A stretch of DNA of 64,000 nt from Streptomyces sp. JH14. GTDB lineage: Bacteria > Actinomycetota > Actinomycetes > Streptomycetales > Streptomycetaceae. Both the position numbers and the translations under genes were made by a program. This document shows positions 32,326 through 41,568 of this stretch, piece after piece (within the stretch, counting starts at the first letter, position 1; every line of letters begins with the position of its first letter). The stretch covers positions 558,001 through 622,000 of the forward strand of contig NZ_JAJNEL010000001.1 of assembly GCF_029428675.1 (NCBI RefSeq). Direction: 5' to 3'. Under the pieces are notes generated by a model. That model was not told the origin of the DNA. It saw only the letters and a program-made list of their open reading frames with translations, and did not search any database.

Positions 32326-33903
32326 CTACGGCTTCGGGGTGGCGTGCGGGGCGCACGTCACGTCCTGCCGGTCGGTCTGCCCGGTGAGCAGGTAGGTGTC
32401 CACCCGCTCGTTGATGCAGGGGTTGACCAGGCCCGTGACGCCGTGCGAGCCGGCGTCCTTCTCTGTGATCAGACGCGAGCCCTTGAAACGCTTGTGCAGC
32501 TCGACGGCGCCCTCGTACGGAGTGGCGGCGTCACGCGTGGACTGCACGATCAGCACCGGCGGCAGACCCTTGCCGGTCTTGACCTCCAGCGGGGTCTGCT
32601 GCTTGGCCGACCAGGTCGCACAGGGCAGGTTCATCCAGGCGTTGGCCCAGGTCATGAACGGGTAGTCCTTGTGCAGCCGGGTGTTGTCGCGGTCCCACTT
32701 CTGCCAGCTGGTGGGCCACTTGGCGTCCGCGCACTCGACAGCCGTGTACACGGCGTTGCCGTTCTCCGAGGAGGCGTTCCCCGCGAGGTCCGACATGTCG
32801 GGGCCCGCGGCGTCGACCAGCGCCTGGGTGTCGCCCGCCCGGTAGTCGCTCCAGGTCTGGGCGACGAGCACCCAGGTGGAGTCGTAGTACGGCGCGTTCT
32901 GGAAGAAGCCGATGAGCTCGGCGGGTCCGACGACGCCGCCGATCGGGCTCTTCTTGGCGGAGGCACGGAGCTTCAGCCACTCCTGCTCGACCTGGGCCGG
33001 CGTGGTGCCGATGTGGAAGGCCGCGTCGTTCTTGGCGACCCAGGCCTCCCAGTCGTCCCAGCGCTTCTGGAAGGCGATGTCCTGGTTCAGGTTGGCCTGG
33101 TACCAGATGTTGTCCTTCGCCGGGTTGACCACGCTGTCGACGACCATGCGCCGGACGTGGTCCGGGAACAGGGTGCCGTAGACCGCTCCCAGGTAGGTGC
33201 CGTAGGAGACGCCCAGATAGTTGAGCTTCTTCTCACCGAGCGCGGCGCGGATGACGTCCAGGTCGCGTGCGGTGTTCGGCGTGGTCATGTGCGGCAGCAT
33301 GCCGCCGCTCCGCTCGGCGCAGCCGTCCGCGTACTCGGCGGCGAGCTTGCGCTGGGCGCGCTTGTCGGCCTCGCTGTCGGGCACCGGGTCGGCCTTCGGG
33401 GCCTTGACGAACTCCTGCGGGTCGACGCAGGAGATCGGCGCCGAGTGGCCGACGCCGCGGGGGTCGAAGCCGACGAAGTCGTACGCCTTCGCGGTCTTCG
33501 TCCAGAGCGGGTTCTTGTTGGTGATCCGGGTGGGGAAGCGCAGCCCGGAGCCGCCGGGTCCCCCCGGGTTGTAGATCAGTGCGCCCTGCCGCTCGTCCTT
33601 CGTACCGGTACTGACGTGCCGGTCGACGGCGAGCTTGATCTGCTTGCCGTCGGGCTTGGCGTAGTCGAGCGGTACGGTCACCCAGCCGCACTGAATCGGC
33701 GTGGCCAGGGCCCAGTCGGCCGGGCAGTCCTTCCAGTCGATACCGGCGTGGGCCGCCCGTGCGGCGGCGATCTGGACGCCGCGCGCCTCCGAACCGCTGT
33801 GGTGACGGCCGTCGGCCGTGGCCGCCGGTGCGGCGATCGCGCTCGCTATGAGCGTGCCCGCAATCAGAGTGCCGGCCGAGCCGAGCACTGCTGTGCGTCT
33901 CAA
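32326..33903 (-). CDS. Secreted alpha/beta hydrolase, tripeptidyl aminopeptidase (Tap)-like
   Basis: A 525-residue exported serine peptidase. The start is a TTG at 33903, with GGGGGAGG six bases upstream. It opens MRRTAVLGSAGTLIAG, a signal peptide ending near PAATA. The oxyanion segment GGPGGSG and the nucleophile Ser233 in GVSYGTYLG are visible. The Asp lies in QSTRDAATPYEG and the His in GSHGVTG, within the C-terminal TAP-like domain. The family removes N-terminal tripeptides outside the cell. ATG 34041 is in frame but reads through a region lacking signal character. Confidence 0.9.
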   Translation of the reverse strand: MRRTAVLGSAGTLIAGTLIASAIAAPAATADGRHHSGSEARGVQIAAARAAHAGIDWKDCPADWALATPIQCGWVTVPLDYAKPDGKQIKLAVDRHVSTGTKDERQGALIYNPGGPGGSGLRFPTRITNKNPLWTKTAKAYDFVGFDPRGVGHSAPISCVDPQEFVKAPKADPVPDSEADKRAQRKLAAEYADGCAERSGGMLPHMTTPNTARDLDVIRAALGEKKLNYLGVSYGTYLGAVYGTLFPDHVRRMVVDSVVNPAKDNIWYQANLNQDIAFQKRWDDWEAWVAKNDAAFHIGTTPAQVEQEWLKLRASAKKSPIGGVVGPAELIGFFQNAPYYDSTWVLVAQTWSDYRAGDTQALVDAAGPDMSDLAGNASSENGNAVYTAVECADAKWPTSWQKWDRDNTRLHKDYPFMTWANAWMNLPCATWSAKQQTPLEVKTGKGLPPVLIVQSTRDAATPYEGAVELHKRFKGSRLITEKDAGSHGVTGLVNPCINERVDTYLLTGQTDRQDVTCAPHATPKP

Positions 33904-34071
33904 GTGGAACCTCCCCCATTGTCCGAAGCGCCGCAGAGAGCAGCGCACTTCACATTGGAGCCTCCCGCGGATCCTGTCGTCTGTGGGGTTCCTGAGAACA
34001 GGCTGTACACCCACTTCTTTACCGAATCGATAACCGGACACCCGTGTCCCGCTGAGCGGTGCGCACCGGCG

Positions 34072-34832
34072 TCAGGCGCCCAGCACCTCGTCCAGCGCGC
34101 CGTCCAGGACGGTGCGCAGCGCCCGTGCGTCCGGGGCCACGGCGGTCACCAGTACCGCCGGACCGGCGAGCGGCGTGCGTACGGCGGTCGGTCCCAGCAG
34201 CCGTGCGGCAGGGCATGTGTCGTCGAAGGCCGGGTCCACGACGAGGAGTTGTCCGACCGCCCGGTGTCCGCCGAGCACGGCGCCGCCGTCCCAGCCGCCG
34301 GGCGCCCCCGGCCCGTATGCGACGTGCTGATCCAGTAGCGGACGGCCGGCGCGGCGGACGGTCAGGCGGCTGAAGAGAGTCCCGGTGGTCTCACCATGGC
34401 GGCCGAGAATCTGTTCCTCCCGCAGCACCAGCCGTGCGCTCGGAGCGAGTTCGACCCGGGTGTTCACGCGCAGCTCACTGCCGTTCGCCGAAATGAGCTG
34501 CTCCGGGAGCCAGTTGAGTTCCGCGCCTTCTCCCACGTGCAACTCGATGTCGTAGGTGGCACCTTGAATGCCGGGTCCGGGGCCGGGCAGGGCGACGGTC
34601 GCCGCTGCGGAGTCCACGGTGAGCCGGGCGTCGTCCTCGACGCGTGCCTCGATGGCGAGCCGGTCCCCGCCCAGCGGTGCGCTCATCGCGCCGACGACGG
34701 TGACCCGGGCGCACGCCGCGAGGGTGGCCCTGGTCCGCCGCAGGGCCAGCGGCCCGTCGCTCTCGAGCACGGGAAGGACCGTGGCGCCCCGGCCGTCGGC
34801 GACGGCGATGATCCGGGCGGTCGCCTGGACGC

Positions 34833-34836
<4 letters not shown>
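34072..34836 (-). CDS. ureD: Urease accessory protein UreD
   Basis: Scaffold that binds apo-urease together with UreF and UreG for nickel loading. A 254-residue beta-rich protein with family text [31 protein letters not shown] and [17 protein letters not shown]. Its ATG overlaps the ureG stop (ATGA), so it is the last gene of the urease operon. It is the least conserved urease gene but its position is diagnostic. Confidence 0.92.
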
Positions 34837-35510
<674 letters not shown>

Positions 35511-35546
35511 GCGGTGCGGCTCCTGAAGGGTGCGGTGCGGTTGGCG

Positions 35547-36209
35547 CTACGAGGCGAACAGACGGACCGGCCAGGCGGCGTGCGCTTCGGCGGTGATGTC
35601 GAGCAGCGGCGCGGAGGCCGCGGGCAACGCGTCGATGCCATGGTGCACGGCGGCGGCAGCCTGTTCGGCGACCCGGTCGAGTTCGGGTGCGAGGCGGGCG
35701 AGGACGGCGGTGGCATCGAAGGGGTTGAGGGAGAGCAGCCGGACCGCCGCGGTGGCCGGACCGCTGACCGTCTCGTACGCCACGCAGTACGCGGCGTCCT
35801 CGGGCCCGAGGCCCGCCGCGCGTGCGGTGAGGCCGAGCACGACGGGCTGGTGGGCGCCGCGCGGCCGGGCCTCGGCGAGCGCGGCGAGTTCGGGGCTCGG
35901 CCAGGTGGCGCGGGCGGCCCGCATCAGCTGCCGGCCGAGTTTGCGCGCCACCATGCGCAGGGCGGGTGACGGGGTGCGGGCGTCGGCGGCCTCGTCGAGT
36001 GCGAGCGGTTCGAGGCCGTGCGCGGCCGCCGCGGCGAGTGCGGCGGAGGTGAGTCCGGTGGTGTGCAGCCGGCCCCGGCAGAAGGCGGCCAGGTCATCGG
36101 CATCACGGATGCGCCCCGCCTCGACGGCCGGTTCGGCGCCACCGGAGTGGGCGTGACCCCCGGCGGGGAACCGGCCGTCGGCGAGGACGAGGAGAGCTGC
36201 GCGCGTCAT
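35547..36209 (-). CDS. ureF: Urease accessory protein UreF
   Basis: All-helical 220-residue chaperone that gates the UreG GTPase. It opens MTRAALLVLADGRFPAGGHAHSGG, the conserved UreF N-terminus (LADGRFPxGGxxHS). ALLSLNPF-type text (VRLLSLNPFDATAV) occurs near the C-end. ATG 36209 has GAGGACGG upstream and begins 14 nt after the ureC stop. An earlier in-frame ATG would add unrelated residues. Confidence 0.93.
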   Translation of the reverse strand: MTRAALLVLADGRFPAGGHAHSGGAEPAVEAGRIRDADDLAAFCRGRLHTTGLTSAALAAAAAHGLEPLALDEAADARTPSPALRMVARKLGRQLMRAARATWPSPELAALAEARPRGAHQPVVLGLTARAAGLGPEDAAYCVAYETVSGPATAAVRLLSLNPFDATAVLARLAPELDRVAEQAAAAVHHGIDALPAASAPLLDITAEAHAAWPVRLFAS

Positions 36210-36222
36210 GGTCTGTCCGTCC

Positions 36223-37944
36223 TCAGAAGAGGAAGTAACGCTGGGCCATGGGGAGTTCGGCAGCAGGTGCGGGCTCGACGGGCTCACCGTCGATGGTCAC
36301 GGCGAAGCTGTCGGGGTCGACCTGGACCCGTGGCAGCGCGTCGTTCTCCCGCATGTCCGCCTTGGTGACCCCTCGGGTGCTGGTGATCGGCACGAACCGC
36401 TTGCCGAGTCCGAGGCGTTCCGGCAGCCTGTCCTCAATGGCGGCGTTCGCCACGAAGTTGAACGAGTTGGCGGCGGGCGCCCGGCCCAGTGCACCGAACA
36501 TCGGCCGGGGCATCACCGGCTGCGGGGTGGGAATGGACGCGTTGGCGTCGCCCATCTGCGCGTACGCGATCTGGCCGCCCTTGATGACGGTCTGCGGCTT
36601 CACGCCGAAGAACGCCGGGTCCCACAGCACCAGATCGGCGAGCTTGCCGGTCTCGACGGAGCCGATCTCCCGGTCGAGACCCTGAGCGACCGCCGGGTTG
36701 ATGGTGTATTTGGCGACATAGCGACGCACTCGGTGGTTGTCGGCCGCGCCGTCACCGGGCAGCGGGCCGCGGCGCTTCTTCATCACATGGGCGGTCTGCC
36801 AGGTGCGCAGGACGACCTCGCCGATGCGGCCCATCGCCTGGGAGTCGGACGAGATGATGGAGATCGCCCCGAGGTCGTGGAGCACGTCCTCGGCCGCAAT
36901 GGTGGACGGCCGGATCCGCGATTCCGCGAACGCCAGGTCCTCCGGCACGGCCGGGTTGAGATGGTGACAGACCATCAGCATGTCGAGGTGTTCCTCGATG
37001 GTGTTGACGGTGTGCGGCCGGGTCGGATTGGTGGAGCTGGGCAGAACGTACGGCTCGGAGACCACGGTGATGATGTCCGGGGCGTGCCCGCCGCCGGCGC
37101 CTTCGGTGTGGTACGCGTGGATGGAGCGCCCGGCGATCGCGGCGAGGGTGTCGGCGACGAAACCGGCCTCGTTGAGGGTGTCCGTGTGGATGGCGAGCTG
37201 TGCGCCGCTCTCCTCACACACGTTCAGACAGGCGTCGATGACGGCCGGGGTGGCCCCCCAATCCTCATGGATCTTGAACCCGAGGGCTCCGCCGCGCAGT
37301 TGTGCCCGCATGGCGTCACCGGACATCGTGTTGCCCTTGCCGAGAAGTCCGATGTTGACGGGGTAGGTCTCCAGCGAATCGAACATCCGGGCAAGGTGCC
37401 AGGCGCCCGGGGTGACCGTCGTCGCCTTGGTGCCCTCGGCCGGTCCGGTGCCGCCGCCGACGAGCGTGGTGATACCCGCGGAGAGTGCCTGGTCGACCAG
37501 GGTCGGCGAGATGAAGTGGACGTGCGCGTCAATGGCACCGGCGGTGAGGAACTTGCCGTTGCCCGTGATGATTTCGGTCTCCGGGCCGATGACGAGACCG
37601 GGGTGGACACCGTCCATCGTGTCCGGGTTGCCGGCCTTGCCGATGCCGGCGATACGGCCGTCGCGGATGCCGATGTCCGCCTTGACGATGCCCCAGTGGT
37701 CGATCACGACGGCGCCGGTGATGACCGTGTCGGGGGCTCCTTCGGCACGGGTGGTGCGCGCTTGGCCCATCGACTCGCGGATCACCTTGCCGCCGCCGAA
37801 CACGGCCTCGTCACCGGCGAGTCCGGGGCCGCCGGAGCGGTCCTCCTCGATCTCGACGAGCAGATCGGTGTCGGCGAGCCGGATCCGGTCGCCTGTGGTG
37901 GGCCCGAACAGATCCGCGTACACGGCGCGGTGGAGCTCAGCCAT
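36223..37944 (-). CDS. ureC: Urease alpha subunit
   Basis: Catalytic nickel subunit hydrolysing urea to ammonia and carbamate. The 573-residue protein has nickel ligands in AIDAHVHF and the carbamylated Lys in [21 protein letters not shown] and the active-site flap MVCHHLNP (catalytic Cys/His) are also present. It ends QRYFLF, a common urease C-terminus. Its start overlaps the ureB stop by 8 nt. Confidence 0.98.
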   Translation of the reverse strand: MAELHRAVYADLFGPTTGDRIRLADTDLLVEIEEDRSGGPGLAGDEAVFGGGKVIRESMGQARTTRAEGAPDTVITGAVVIDHWGIVKADIGIRDGRIAGIGKAGNPDTMDGVHPGLVIGPETEIITGNGKFLTAGAIDAHVHFISPTLVDQALSAGITTLVGGGTGPAEGTKATTVTPGAWHLARMFDSLETYPVNIGLLGKGNTMSGDAMRAQLRGGALGFKIHEDWGATPAVIDACLNVCEESGAQLAIHTDTLNEAGFVADTLAAIAGRSIHAYHTEGAGGGHAPDIITVVSEPYVLPSSTNPTRPHTVNTIEEHLDMLMVCHHLNPAVPEDLAFAESRIRPSTIAAEDVLHDLGAISIISSDSQAMGRIGEVVLRTWQTAHVMKKRRGPLPGDGAADNHRVRRYVAKYTINPAVAQGLDREIGSVETGKLADLVLWDPAFFGVKPQTVIKGGQIAYAQMGDANASIPTPQPVMPRPMFGALGRAPAANSFNFVANAAIEDRLPERLGLGKRFVPITSTRGVTKADMRENDALPRVQVDPDSFAVTIDGEPVEPAPAAELPMAQRYFLF

Positions 37945-38248
37945 CGAGAGCGCCTCCGGTCTCGCCGCGCAGGCCCGGGACGACGCGCCGTCCGGCGAGG
38001 GGCACGAGTTCGATATCGACGGGGATGCCGGGCTCGAAGCGGACCGCGGTCCCCGCGGCGATGTTCAGCCGCAGGCCACGGGCAGCCGCACGGTCGAACT
38101 CGAGGCCCGGGTTGGCCTCGGCGAAATGGTAGTGCGAGCCCACCTGGACGGGCCGGTCGGCGGTGTTGAGGACGGTGAGGCGGCTGACGGTGCGGCCCGC
38201 GTTGAGCGGCACGGGCCCGTCCGCGTAGAGGATCTCTCCGGGAATCAT
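37937..38248 (-). CDS. ureB: Urease beta subunit
   Basis: A 103-residue structural subunit of the (alpha-beta-gamma)3 enzyme. Text [39 protein letters not shown] and VRFEPG is diagnostic. It overlaps ureC by 8 nt and begins 12 nt after the ureA stop. Confidence 0.97.
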   Translation of the reverse strand: MIPGEILYADGPVPLNAGRTVSRLTVLNTADRPVQVGSHYHFAEANPGLEFDRAAARGLRLNIAAGTAVRFEPGIPVDIELVPLAGRRVVPGLRGETGGALDG

Positions 38249-38260
38249 CGGCGCCGCCCG

Positions 38261-38572
38261 TCAGACGATCGGGTCATGGACGGTGACGAGCTTGGTGCCG
38301 TCCGGGAAGGTGGCTTCGACCTGGACGTCGTGGATCATCTCGGGAATCCCGTCCATGACGTCGTCGCGGGTGAGCACCTTGCGTCCGGACGCCATCAGTT
38401 CGGAGACCGTACGGCCGTCCCGGGCACCCTCCAGCAGATGCGCGGTGATCAGCGCGACCGCCTCGGGATGGTTGAGCCGCAGTCCGCGCGCCCGGCGCCT
38501 CTCAGCCACGTCGGCGGCCACATGGATGAGCAGGCGTTCCTGCTCGTGCGGGGTCAGTTGCAACGCATCCAC
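38261..38572 (-). CDS. ureA: Urease gamma subunit
   Basis: A 103-residue structural subunit: [17 protein letters not shown] at the N-end, HPEAVALIT and [20 protein letters not shown] downstream. First gene of ureABCFGD. No ureE is present, as usual in Streptomyces. The upstream 130 bp should hold the nitrogen-regulated promoter, but I could not identify a convincing GlnR box. Confidence 0.97.
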   Translation of the reverse strand: MDALQLTPHEQERLLIHVAADVAERRRARGLRLNHPEAVALITAHLLEGARDGRTVSELMASGRKVLTRDDVMDGIPEMIHDVQVEATFPDGTKLVTVHDPIV

Positions 38573-38701
38573 CTCACAGTCCTCCGCCCGGCACCGGTCC
38601 TGGGCGTAGCGAGACCTTAACCGCGCTCAACAGACCGTTGAACGCAAGCCCGTGTCTCACGGCAAGGTAATGCAGGTTAGGGGTGAAGTTTTTCCGGCGC
38701 G

Positions 38702-38860
38702 TTAACCGATCCGCTGCAGGTCCGTGGACATCAGCCCGCGCAGGCCGTCCTCCAGCATCTCGGGTGCGGCGTCACCGCAGCGTGCAGCGCCGTCGAGGAT
38801 CTGCCGCCGTCGGGCGTCGAGACGGGCCCGGGATACGCGAGCCGTAAAACGAACATTCAT
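38702..38860 (-). pseudogene. Internally deleted TetR-family regulator remnant
   Basis: A 52-codon frame. The first half, MNVRFTARVSRARLDARRRQ followed by ILDGAARC, reads like the N-terminus of a TetR repressor. It then jumps to GDAAPEMLEDGLRGLMSTDL and stops, as a regulator C-terminus might. The recognition helix and the ligand domain are absent, so a large in-frame deletion is the likely cause. It lies upstream of the urease operon, beside an exporter-like remnant. The identification is tentative because only about 28 residues carry the signal. Confidence 0.35.
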
Positions 38861-38908
38861 TCTTGACGATTTCGGGCGCCGGCGGGACAGGGCCGTCGTC
38901 AAACGAAC

Positions 38909-39048
38909 GATCCTTCTCTTGGACGGCAGTGCGGCGGGAGGCGCGCCGCTGACGCTCGCCCTGTGGGCGGCGCTCGGGCTGACCGCTGTACTCGTCGGCA
39001 CACGGCGCCGGACGCCGGCAGCCGCCGCACCCGGGCCCGGTGGGCTGA
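38909..39048 (+). pseudogene. Possible C-terminal scrap of a membrane exporter
   Basis: In the plus frame the text ILLLDGSAAGGAPLTLALWA, then ALGLTAVLVGTRRRTPA, looks like the last helix and basic tail of an MFS exporter. It has no start codon region of its own and loses coherence after the tail. Divergent from the TetR scrap, it fits a decayed regulator-exporter pair. Weak evidence. Confidence 0.25.
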
Positions 39049-39187
39049 GCACCACCCTCGAAGCCGCCGTGCACCCCCGCCTCAGCGGACGGGTGCGCGG
39101 CCTCCGCGGCACGGGGACGGAGTCACGGGGCGACGGGCGTCCGCGGCGACGTCGCCGAGGGACGTACGCGGCGCCGGCGCCCAGGCG

Positions 39188-39481
39188 TCACGGCCGTCCG
39201 CTGCCCGGGTCGCTCTGCCCCCGGTGCTCCGCCGCAATACCGAAGCGCCGCCGTTCGCCCGGAGCGGACGCGGCGGTGCCCATCGAGGAGACCGAGCTGA
39301 TCACCTGCTCCTCCGCCGCCGCCTCGCCCTTCTCGAGTCGTTCCAGGTCAGCAGCCGAAACGAGCGCCACCAGCGGCTTGCCGTGCCGCGTCACCACGAC
39401 GCGTTCACCGCCGTAGACGACGCGGTTGATCAGTTCGGCGAGCTCAGCTCGCGCTTGCGTCACCGGAATCTCGTAGGCCAT
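39188..39481 (-). CDS. Phd/YefM-family antitoxin-like protein
   Basis: A 97-residue protein. The first 50 residues ([20 protein letters not shown], then [20 protein letters not shown]) are a complete Phd/YefM DNA-binding fold. The C-terminal tail, which normally neutralises a RelE or Doc toxin, is Ala/Glu-rich here. No toxin gene follows within the window. A TATGAT -10 box (39489-39494, minus strand) lies 7 nt before the ATG, suggesting a leaderless transcript. It is divergent from the ClpP paralog and shares a 94-bp control region containing CTGTAC repeats. Confidence 0.85.
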   Translation of the reverse strand: MAYEIPVTQARAELAELINRVVYGGERVVVTRHGKPLVALVSAADLERLEKGEAAAEEQVISSVSSMGTAASAPGERRRFGIAAEHRGQSDPGSGRP

Positions 39482-39499
39482 AGTCCCCATCATAACCGT

Positions 39500-39525
39500 C
39501 TGTACGTCCTGTACATTTTTTACAG
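39500..39525. promoter_or_regulatory. CTGTAC repeats between the Phd-like and ClpP-like genes
   Basis: CTGTAC occurs at 39500-39505 and 39509-39514 as a 9-nt-spaced direct repeat, and the second copy also pairs with TACAG at 39521-39525. The sites lie between the divergent starts and overlap the expected promoter of the Phd-like gene. They are good operator candidates for that protein and possibly the shared control point for the ClpP-like gene. Confidence 0.5.
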
Positions 39526-39575
39526 ATGCCTGTGCAGGCCGCCCGCAGACACGGACACCGGAGGAGAGGCTCGCC

Positions 39576-40211
39576 ATGTTCCGCCCTGCCGCCCGCTATG
39601 TGCTGCCCGAATTCACCGAGCGCACGACCGACGGGACCCGCACCCTCGACCCGTACTCCAAGCTGCTCGCCGAGCGCATCGTCTTCCTCGGCACCGCGGT
39701 CGACGACACCTCCGCGAACGACCTGATCGCGCAGTTCATGTACCTGGAACACGCTGCGCCCGACCGTCCCGTCTCCCTCTACATCAACTCCCCCGGCGGC
39801 TCATTCGGCGCCACGACGGCGATCTACGACACGATGGAGTACCTCGCGTGCGAGGTGGAGACCTTCTGCCTCGGCCAGGCCGGAGCCGGCGCGGCCCTGC
39901 TGCTGGCCGCGGGCGCCCCCGGCCGACGGCACGCCCTGCCCGGAGCCAGGATGGTCCTCCAGCAGCCCGCACTTCCCGAGCCGGTGCAGGGCCAGCCGTC
40001 CGATCTGGAGATCGAGGCGCGGGAACTGGATCGCATCCGCGCGCTGCTCACCGGTCTGCTGGCCCGTCACACCGGGCACGCGACCGAGCAGATCGCCGCC
40101 GACATCGACCGCGATCTCATCCTGGACGCGCCGGGCGCCAAGGCGTACGGCCTGGTCGACCACGTCCTGGAGAACCGCAAGCCGTTGCTCCCGCCGAACA
40201 GTGCGAGGTGA
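39576..40211 (+). CDS. ClpP-family protein lacking the catalytic Ser and His
   Basis: A 211-residue protein with the full ClpP fold: [39 protein letters not shown], the handle helix, and [15 protein letters not shown] at the C-end. Aligned with E. coli ClpP, the nucleophile motif AASMG reads AGAGA here, so Ser is replaced by Ala104. The MIHQP motif reads VLQQP, so the active-site His is Gln129. The Asp region ([13 protein letters not shown]) is kept. Two of three catalytic residues are therefore lost while the barrel is intact, as in cyanobacterial ClpR. GAGGAGAGG precedes ATG 39576. Confidence 0.85.
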   Translation: MFRPAARYVLPEFTERTTDGTRTLDPYSKLLAERIVFLGTAVDDTSANDLIAQFMYLEHAAPDRPVSLYINSPGGSFGATTAIYDTMEYLACEVETFCLGQAGAGAALLLAAGAPGRRHALPGARMVLQQPALPEPVQGQPSDLEIEARELDRIRALLTGLLARHTGHATEQIAADIDRDLILDAPGAKAYGLVDHVLENRKPLLPPNSAR

Positions 40212-40218
40212 ACGCCCC

Positions 40219-40527
40219 ATGCAGCCACCGGAGTTCCCGCCGCTGCCCGCACTGACGCGCGCCGAGAGCGAGTTCATCGACTGCTACCTCGAAGTCCTCG
40301 ACCAGCTGGGCCGGATCAACCCGGCTCACGGCAGCGACACCTATCGCGCTCTGCGCGCGGCGCAGGCGCTCGCCTCGCGGGCGCGCGCCCTGCGGGACGC
40401 ACTCGCGTTGATGCACGAGCGCGGTGAAGCACAGCTCCACGCTGCCACATTGGCCCGGGCGCTGCGCGTGTTGGACGGGGAACGGCGTGCCGAACGGGTC
40501 ACCGTGCCCCCTGCCCCGACGAGTTGA
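40219..40527 (+). CDS. Small helical protein downstream of the ClpP paralog
   Basis: A 102-residue protein starting MQPPEFPPLPALTRAESEFI, eight nt after the ClpP-like stop, with GAGGTGAACGCCCC as site overlapping that stop. It is almost wholly alpha-helical: FIDCYLEVLDQLGRIN, then a long Ala/Arg/Leu helix (RAAQALASRARALRDALALM), then TLARALRVLDGER. No family is recognised. Tight coupling suggests that it works with the ClpP-like protein, for example as an adaptor. That is inference. A hairpin follows. Confidence 0.7.
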   Translation: MQPPEFPPLPALTRAESEFIDCYLEVLDQLGRINPAHGSDTYRALRAAQALASRARALRDALALMHERGEAQLHAATLARALRVLDGERRAERVTVPPAPTS

Positions 40528-40592
40528 TCAATTCCCTTCCGCGACACGCCCGACGTGCTGATCAGAATTCCTCGCTCTTTCGGCGTAGGAGA

Positions 40593-40608
40593 TCCCCCGC
40601 GCGGGGGA
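40593..40608 (+). terminator. Perfect 16-bp palindrome ending the ClpP-like operon
   Basis: TCCCCCGC (40593-40600) pairs with GCGGGGGA (40601-40608), followed by CATTTC, 65 nt after the last stop. Probable terminator. Confidence 0.6.
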
Positions 40609-40840
40609 CATTTCAACTTGCGTTCCCGATGTGGACAGTAAGCGGAATCTTTTGTTCCGTCGCTGGTACGGGACCGGTCAGGGCGACCGGGCGAGACCCC
40701 GAAGCGGCTCTGCCCACCCGAACGGGTCATTCGTCATGAGGTTCACACCATGCCGTTCCACCTCGGAAATCCGGCAGTCGGTGAGTCAAGATCCCTGGGA
40801 CGACAAGCCCCCGCCACCGCGGCGGGGCGGTCCGGGTGGA
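40609..40840 (+). other. Upstream leader/promoter region of the NlpC/P60 gene
   Basis: No gene is seen here. A hairpin CCCCGCC (40809-40815) / GGCGGGG (40821-40827) lies just before the riboswitch. The promoter for the riboswitch transcript must be in this stretch, but no clear -35/-10 pair stands out. Small ATG frames (for example at 40750) lack coding character. Confidence 0.4.
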
Positions 40841-41025
40841 CGCCGAGTCCTGCCGCCGTCCGGATGCCTGGTCGACAGGAGTGGATCGGCAGGAGTGGAG
40901 GACCCGAGCACAACGGGTCGGCCGGGCATCCGGTCGACCCTCGGGGTGAAGCCGCTACGTGCGGCCGGGCAACTTCGCCAGCCCGAACCCGACAGGTCAT
41001 CCTTCACAGGCGGCTGACGAAGGGT
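40841..41025 (+). ncRNA. Cyclic di-AMP riboswitch (ydaO-yuaA class)
   Basis: The leader of the NlpC/P60 gene carries the conserved ydaO blocks in the right order: GGAGGACCCGAG (40898-40909), CTCGGGGTGAAGCCG (40939-40953), then GCCCGAACCCGACAGGTCAT (40981-41000), CACAGGCGG and a closing GACGAAGGG. Variable GC-paired stems lie between them. These match the Bacillus aptamer segments GGGGACCCAA, GGGGTGAAUCC and GCCCGAAUCCGUCAGCUAACC. In actinomycetes this class controls cell-wall hydrolases such as Rpf and NlpC/P60 proteins, as here. The GAAGGG ribosome site lies at the 3' edge. Ligand binding would be expected to lower expression. Confidence 0.88.
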
Positions 41026-41030
41026 TGCGC

Positions 41031-41504
41031 ATGACTGCGCAGGTTCATGTCCCGTCTCTGCTCACCCGGGCCGGTACGGCCACGGTTCTGACGCTCGCCG
41101 CCGTCGGCGGCCCCATCATCGCCCCCGGCTCCGTGACCGAGGCACAGGCCGCGACCCATTCGGCGAAGGCGCTCAAGATCGCCGCGTCGAAGAGGGGATC
41201 GCCCTACCGCTACGGGGCCACCGGCCCGCACCGCTTCGACTGTTCGGGCCTGACGCAGTACGCGTTCAAGAAGGCGGGCAAGAGGCTCCCGCGCACGGCT
41301 CAGCAGCAGTACAACAAGAGCCGGCACATCTCGTCCGGGCATCGGCAACGCGGCGACCTGGTCTTCTTCCACTACGGCAGCTTCGTCTACCACGTGGGGA
41401 TCTACGCCGGCAAAGGCCGGATCTGGCACTCACCGAAGTCGGGTGCCGTGGTGCGGCTGGAGAAGATCTGGACCAGGAGCGTCTGGTACGGACGGGTCCG
41501 CTGA
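41031..41504 (+). CDS. Secreted NlpC/P60 (C40) peptidoglycan endopeptidase
   Basis: A 157-residue exported hydrolase that cuts peptide stems of peptidoglycan. The signal peptide covers about residues 1-38 (hydrophobic TATVLTLAAVGGPIIAPG, cleavage near AQAATH). The C40 domain follows with nucleophile Cys in RFDCSGLTQYAF, first His in VYHVGIYAGKG and a second polar residue in IWHSPKSG. It is a minimal enzyme with no wall-binding repeat. Control by the c-di-AMP riboswitch immediately upstream ties it to osmotic or growth-phase signalling. Confidence 0.93.
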   Translation: MTAQVHVPSLLTRAGTATVLTLAAVGGPIIAPGSVTEAQAATHSAKALKIAASKRGSPYRYGATGPHRFDCSGLTQYAFKKAGKRLPRTAQQQYNKSRHISSGHRQRGDLVFFHYGSFVYHVGIYAGKGRIWHSPKSGAVVRLEKIWTRSVWYGRVR

Positions 41505-41568
41505 TCCCTGGTGGCGCCGGGCCGGCCCTCGTCCGTTCACGACGCGACGCCGGGGCCCGGGCCGGTGG

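Noticed and set aside
38580..38700. Possible GlnR or PhoP boxes ahead of ureA (ATTAC-N6-GTGAG; 11-nt spaced GTTCAAC/GTTAAGG)
   Set aside because: Matches to the consensus sites are too poor to claim. Urease control by GlnR is expected from other Streptomyces, but the box cannot be identified by eye.
39188..39481. Phd-like gene as part of a classical toxin-antitoxin pair
   Set aside because: No toxin-sized gene lies on either side in the right orientation; only the ClpP-like operon is adjacent.
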